64,000 nt of DNA from Apostichopus japonicus (Eukaryota > Echinodermata > Holothuroidea > Aspidochirotida > Stichopodidae). The notes beneath the pieces were generated by a model. It was not told the origin of the DNA. It searched no databases and worked only from the letters and a program-made list of their open reading frames with translations. The DNA lies in NCBI RefSeq assembly GCF_037975245.1, contig NC_092567.1, positions 2,269,714 to 2,333,713 of the forward strand, written 5' to 3'. Both the position numbers and the translations under genes were made by a program. Positions 62,101 through 64,000 of the stretch are shown here, piece by piece. Each line of letters starts with the position of its first letter. The first letter of the stretch is position 1.

Positions 62101-63550
62101 CTGCATGAGTTCAGCTTTGAAATATAAATTTCATGTATGCAATTCCTCAATTATTGAGAAAATATTCAATCTAGGAAAAAAGTAATACATGTCAGATGAG
62201 TTGAGATGGTACAATAATCATAATGAATTGTGCATCCTCTTTCATTTATTCTGTCTGCCATGCTCCCGTATTCACCTTCTGTATCTCTATTACCTTTGTC
62301 CATCACCCCATCCATAGTCCATACATGTTCATTACTCAAGTGCCTCACCGTCCATAGTCGGTGTTGTGGTCAATATAGACGGTTCTCTGTAACAATCCCT
62401 TCCTGGTGGCTAATGGCTATCAGTGATCGTCGGCTTGCATTCTTATATATACACTGCAAACAGCAAAATGTAACCGATAATCGTCCGATATAGAACGCAC
62501 CTGGGCGTCAAAGCCTTATTACAATAAAGAACAAGTTAAGTGGTTAAGTGGAATACTTTTTGACATATAATGCCCTTTTTAGAAACACCTAATTTTTGAG
62601 CGCCTGATGTGTATAGTGTTCAAATCCTGAACGCCTACTGTTCAAATGCTTTACGCTACAGCGCTCAAATTGTGAACGCTAGCGTTCACATTTTAAACGC
62701 AACAGATATATGTAAGTGTTTAAAGAGGCATTTAGACGTCAACACGATGCAAGCTCTTCAAGTAGGCTAGGCATATCCCTTCATCCTCAACATGTTCTGA
62801 CGCCCCGACTCGTTATATCATAGGCCTATATTTGTTATATTTTGTTGTTGTTTGTTTGCAGTGTATGAAACCCTGGAGTGAGAATAGCATGCAAAAATAC
62901 TGAGGTTGAAACCTCAGTATTTTGACCTAACCTAATTTTAACTTAACTTTAATTTATTTTATTTTAATTTGAACTTATTTTTTTTTTTATATCTGACTGG
63001 AAATTGGGGGGGGGGTGATTGTGTAGACCATACCCCCTTGACCAAAAAGTGGGGGATATATCCCCCCATCCCCCGGGATGCGAATTTTGTTTTTCCCAAA
63101 CAGGTTTACAATTGCGTCTAAATAGGCGCTCATGATTGGTCGGAAAAGTTACGTCATCACGATAGAAACTTTTACTTCCAGGAAACCAAAGTGTCTGCAT
63201 CCATTCGTTGGAACGAAGATATACCCATTCAAAATTACCCGAAGCTTTTCGTTGTAGATGTGTTTGGAATTGGTTTAGACATATTGAGCACACTAGTATG
63301 GTATGATCATCTACTTTGATCGAAGTTTTCTGTGAAGGCATTAACATCGCACAGTGAAATGTTCGTACAGGGTACATCACACATGCGCTGGTGGCCTATA
63401 TGTATTATAACTGTGTAAACAGTGTAGTGACTGAAATATATCATACTGTAGCATGAAGGGCTCATAATTGACGCAATTAAGGATTTGATCAAAGATGTAT
63501 ATCAAGGAAAAATCCAAATCACTCAGCTCTATGTGTTTTTGAAATGTGTA
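62101..63550. other. no gene seen
   Basis: Contains short repeats near 62590-62700 (GTTCAAAT-CTGAACGC words, four to five times). A G-rich/C-rich stretch with GGGGATATATCCCCC lies at about 63007-63075. No supported gene. Confidence 0.4.
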
Positions 63551-63553
63551 GTT

Positions 63554-63850
63554 CAGGGGCGTATCCAGGATTTTCCAATAGGGGGGCGTCAGGTATGAAT
63601 GATCGCCGTCCTGGGGGATGGGTCTAAGGGGAGGGGGTGGACAATTTTAGCTTTCGAAGAAGGGCTGAAATGCAAAATGGTGCCATATGCATGGGCGGCG
63701 ATCCGTACTTCCGAGTGGGGGGGGGGGGATATGACCTTGTTGACTATCTAAGCGTAGCGCCACCATAAGTTGGCGCGAAGCGTACAAGAAAATTTTGGGA
63801 TTAACAAACCCTCTAGATGGCCGGAAACGGCACTTCCCGAGGTTTCCAAG
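63554..63850 (+). repeat. composite of GGCGTATCC and GGGCGGCGATCC repeats with shared core
   Basis: CAGGGGCGTATCCAGG starts at 63554 as in family C, followed by GGGGCGTC. At about 63689 a second start word CATGGGCGGCGATCC opens, with a G-run, then the core (63744-63845). One repeat appears to have inserted in or fused to another. Confidence 0.5.
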
Positions 63851-64000
63851 CGGCATATACCCAACTTTAAAATAGGGATGTCATGTCCGAAATATCTCAT
63901 AATCAGGATCCAAAATACTTTTTTTTTTAATTTCGGGTGTTATTTTGGGAAAATTGCCCCTGTCAATCTTGTTTCAGGCACTACGTTAGAATGTTCGAGA

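Noticed and set aside
62964-63380. 138-codon minus-strand open frame
   Set aside because: It runs through a G/C-run repeat, has no recognised domain and no splice support; likely chance.

Overview
The window looks like nuclear DNA of a marine invertebrate deuterostome. The guess is an echinoderm such as a sea cucumber, with low confidence. The reasons are spliced exons with GT/AG borders, long AT-rich non-coding stretches, recurring AGGCCTAGGCT-type words, exons resembling the leucine-rich repeats of NLR-type immune receptors, a tRNA-headed SINE, and abundant DNA transposons. No complete host gene is visible. Host coding evidence is limited to scattered exons: a minus-strand gene leaving the left edge (145-2599), a strong LRR exon (6930-7138), and weaker exons at 24.5, 26.8, 28.8 and 31.7 kb.

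Most readable structure is nested mobile DNA. From 10.1 to 18.9 kb a short TIR element (10853-17881, 8-bp duplication CGCGGCGG) is split by two different P-like transposons lying head to tail at one target. Three copies of GACACTAT separate the pieces, and an unsplit relative lies at 21.9 kb. The first P-like element (10920-13362) keeps a THAP-domain exon and itself contains a hAT-like MITE. The second (13371-17589) keeps a decayed P-type transposase core. A second copy of that element occupies 36851-47009, again with a perfect 8-bp duplication (GAATGTTG). This copy is interrupted by a 5.9-kb element (37462-43395) with imperfect CCCAG... terminal repeats, a TT duplication, GC-rich subterminal repeat arrays and a multi-exon minus-strand gene whose C-terminal part resembles DUF4806. 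This 5.9-kb element is the best candidate here for an undescribed system.

From 33 to 35 kb and 49 to 62 kb the DNA is built from diverged duplicated blocks. These carry a G-rich minisatellite (33.3-34.9 kb), two arrays of hairpin-forming units (50.1-50.7 and 60.0-60.85 kb), a long-terminal-palindrome element (52.4-53.5 kb) and several TIR elements with clear target duplications.

At least ten copies of one approximately 110-bp core, starting CTAAGCGGAGCGCCACC, are spread over elements with different ends. This suggests a shared, repeatedly captured module. All identities come from reading the sequence. No alignment or database search was run.
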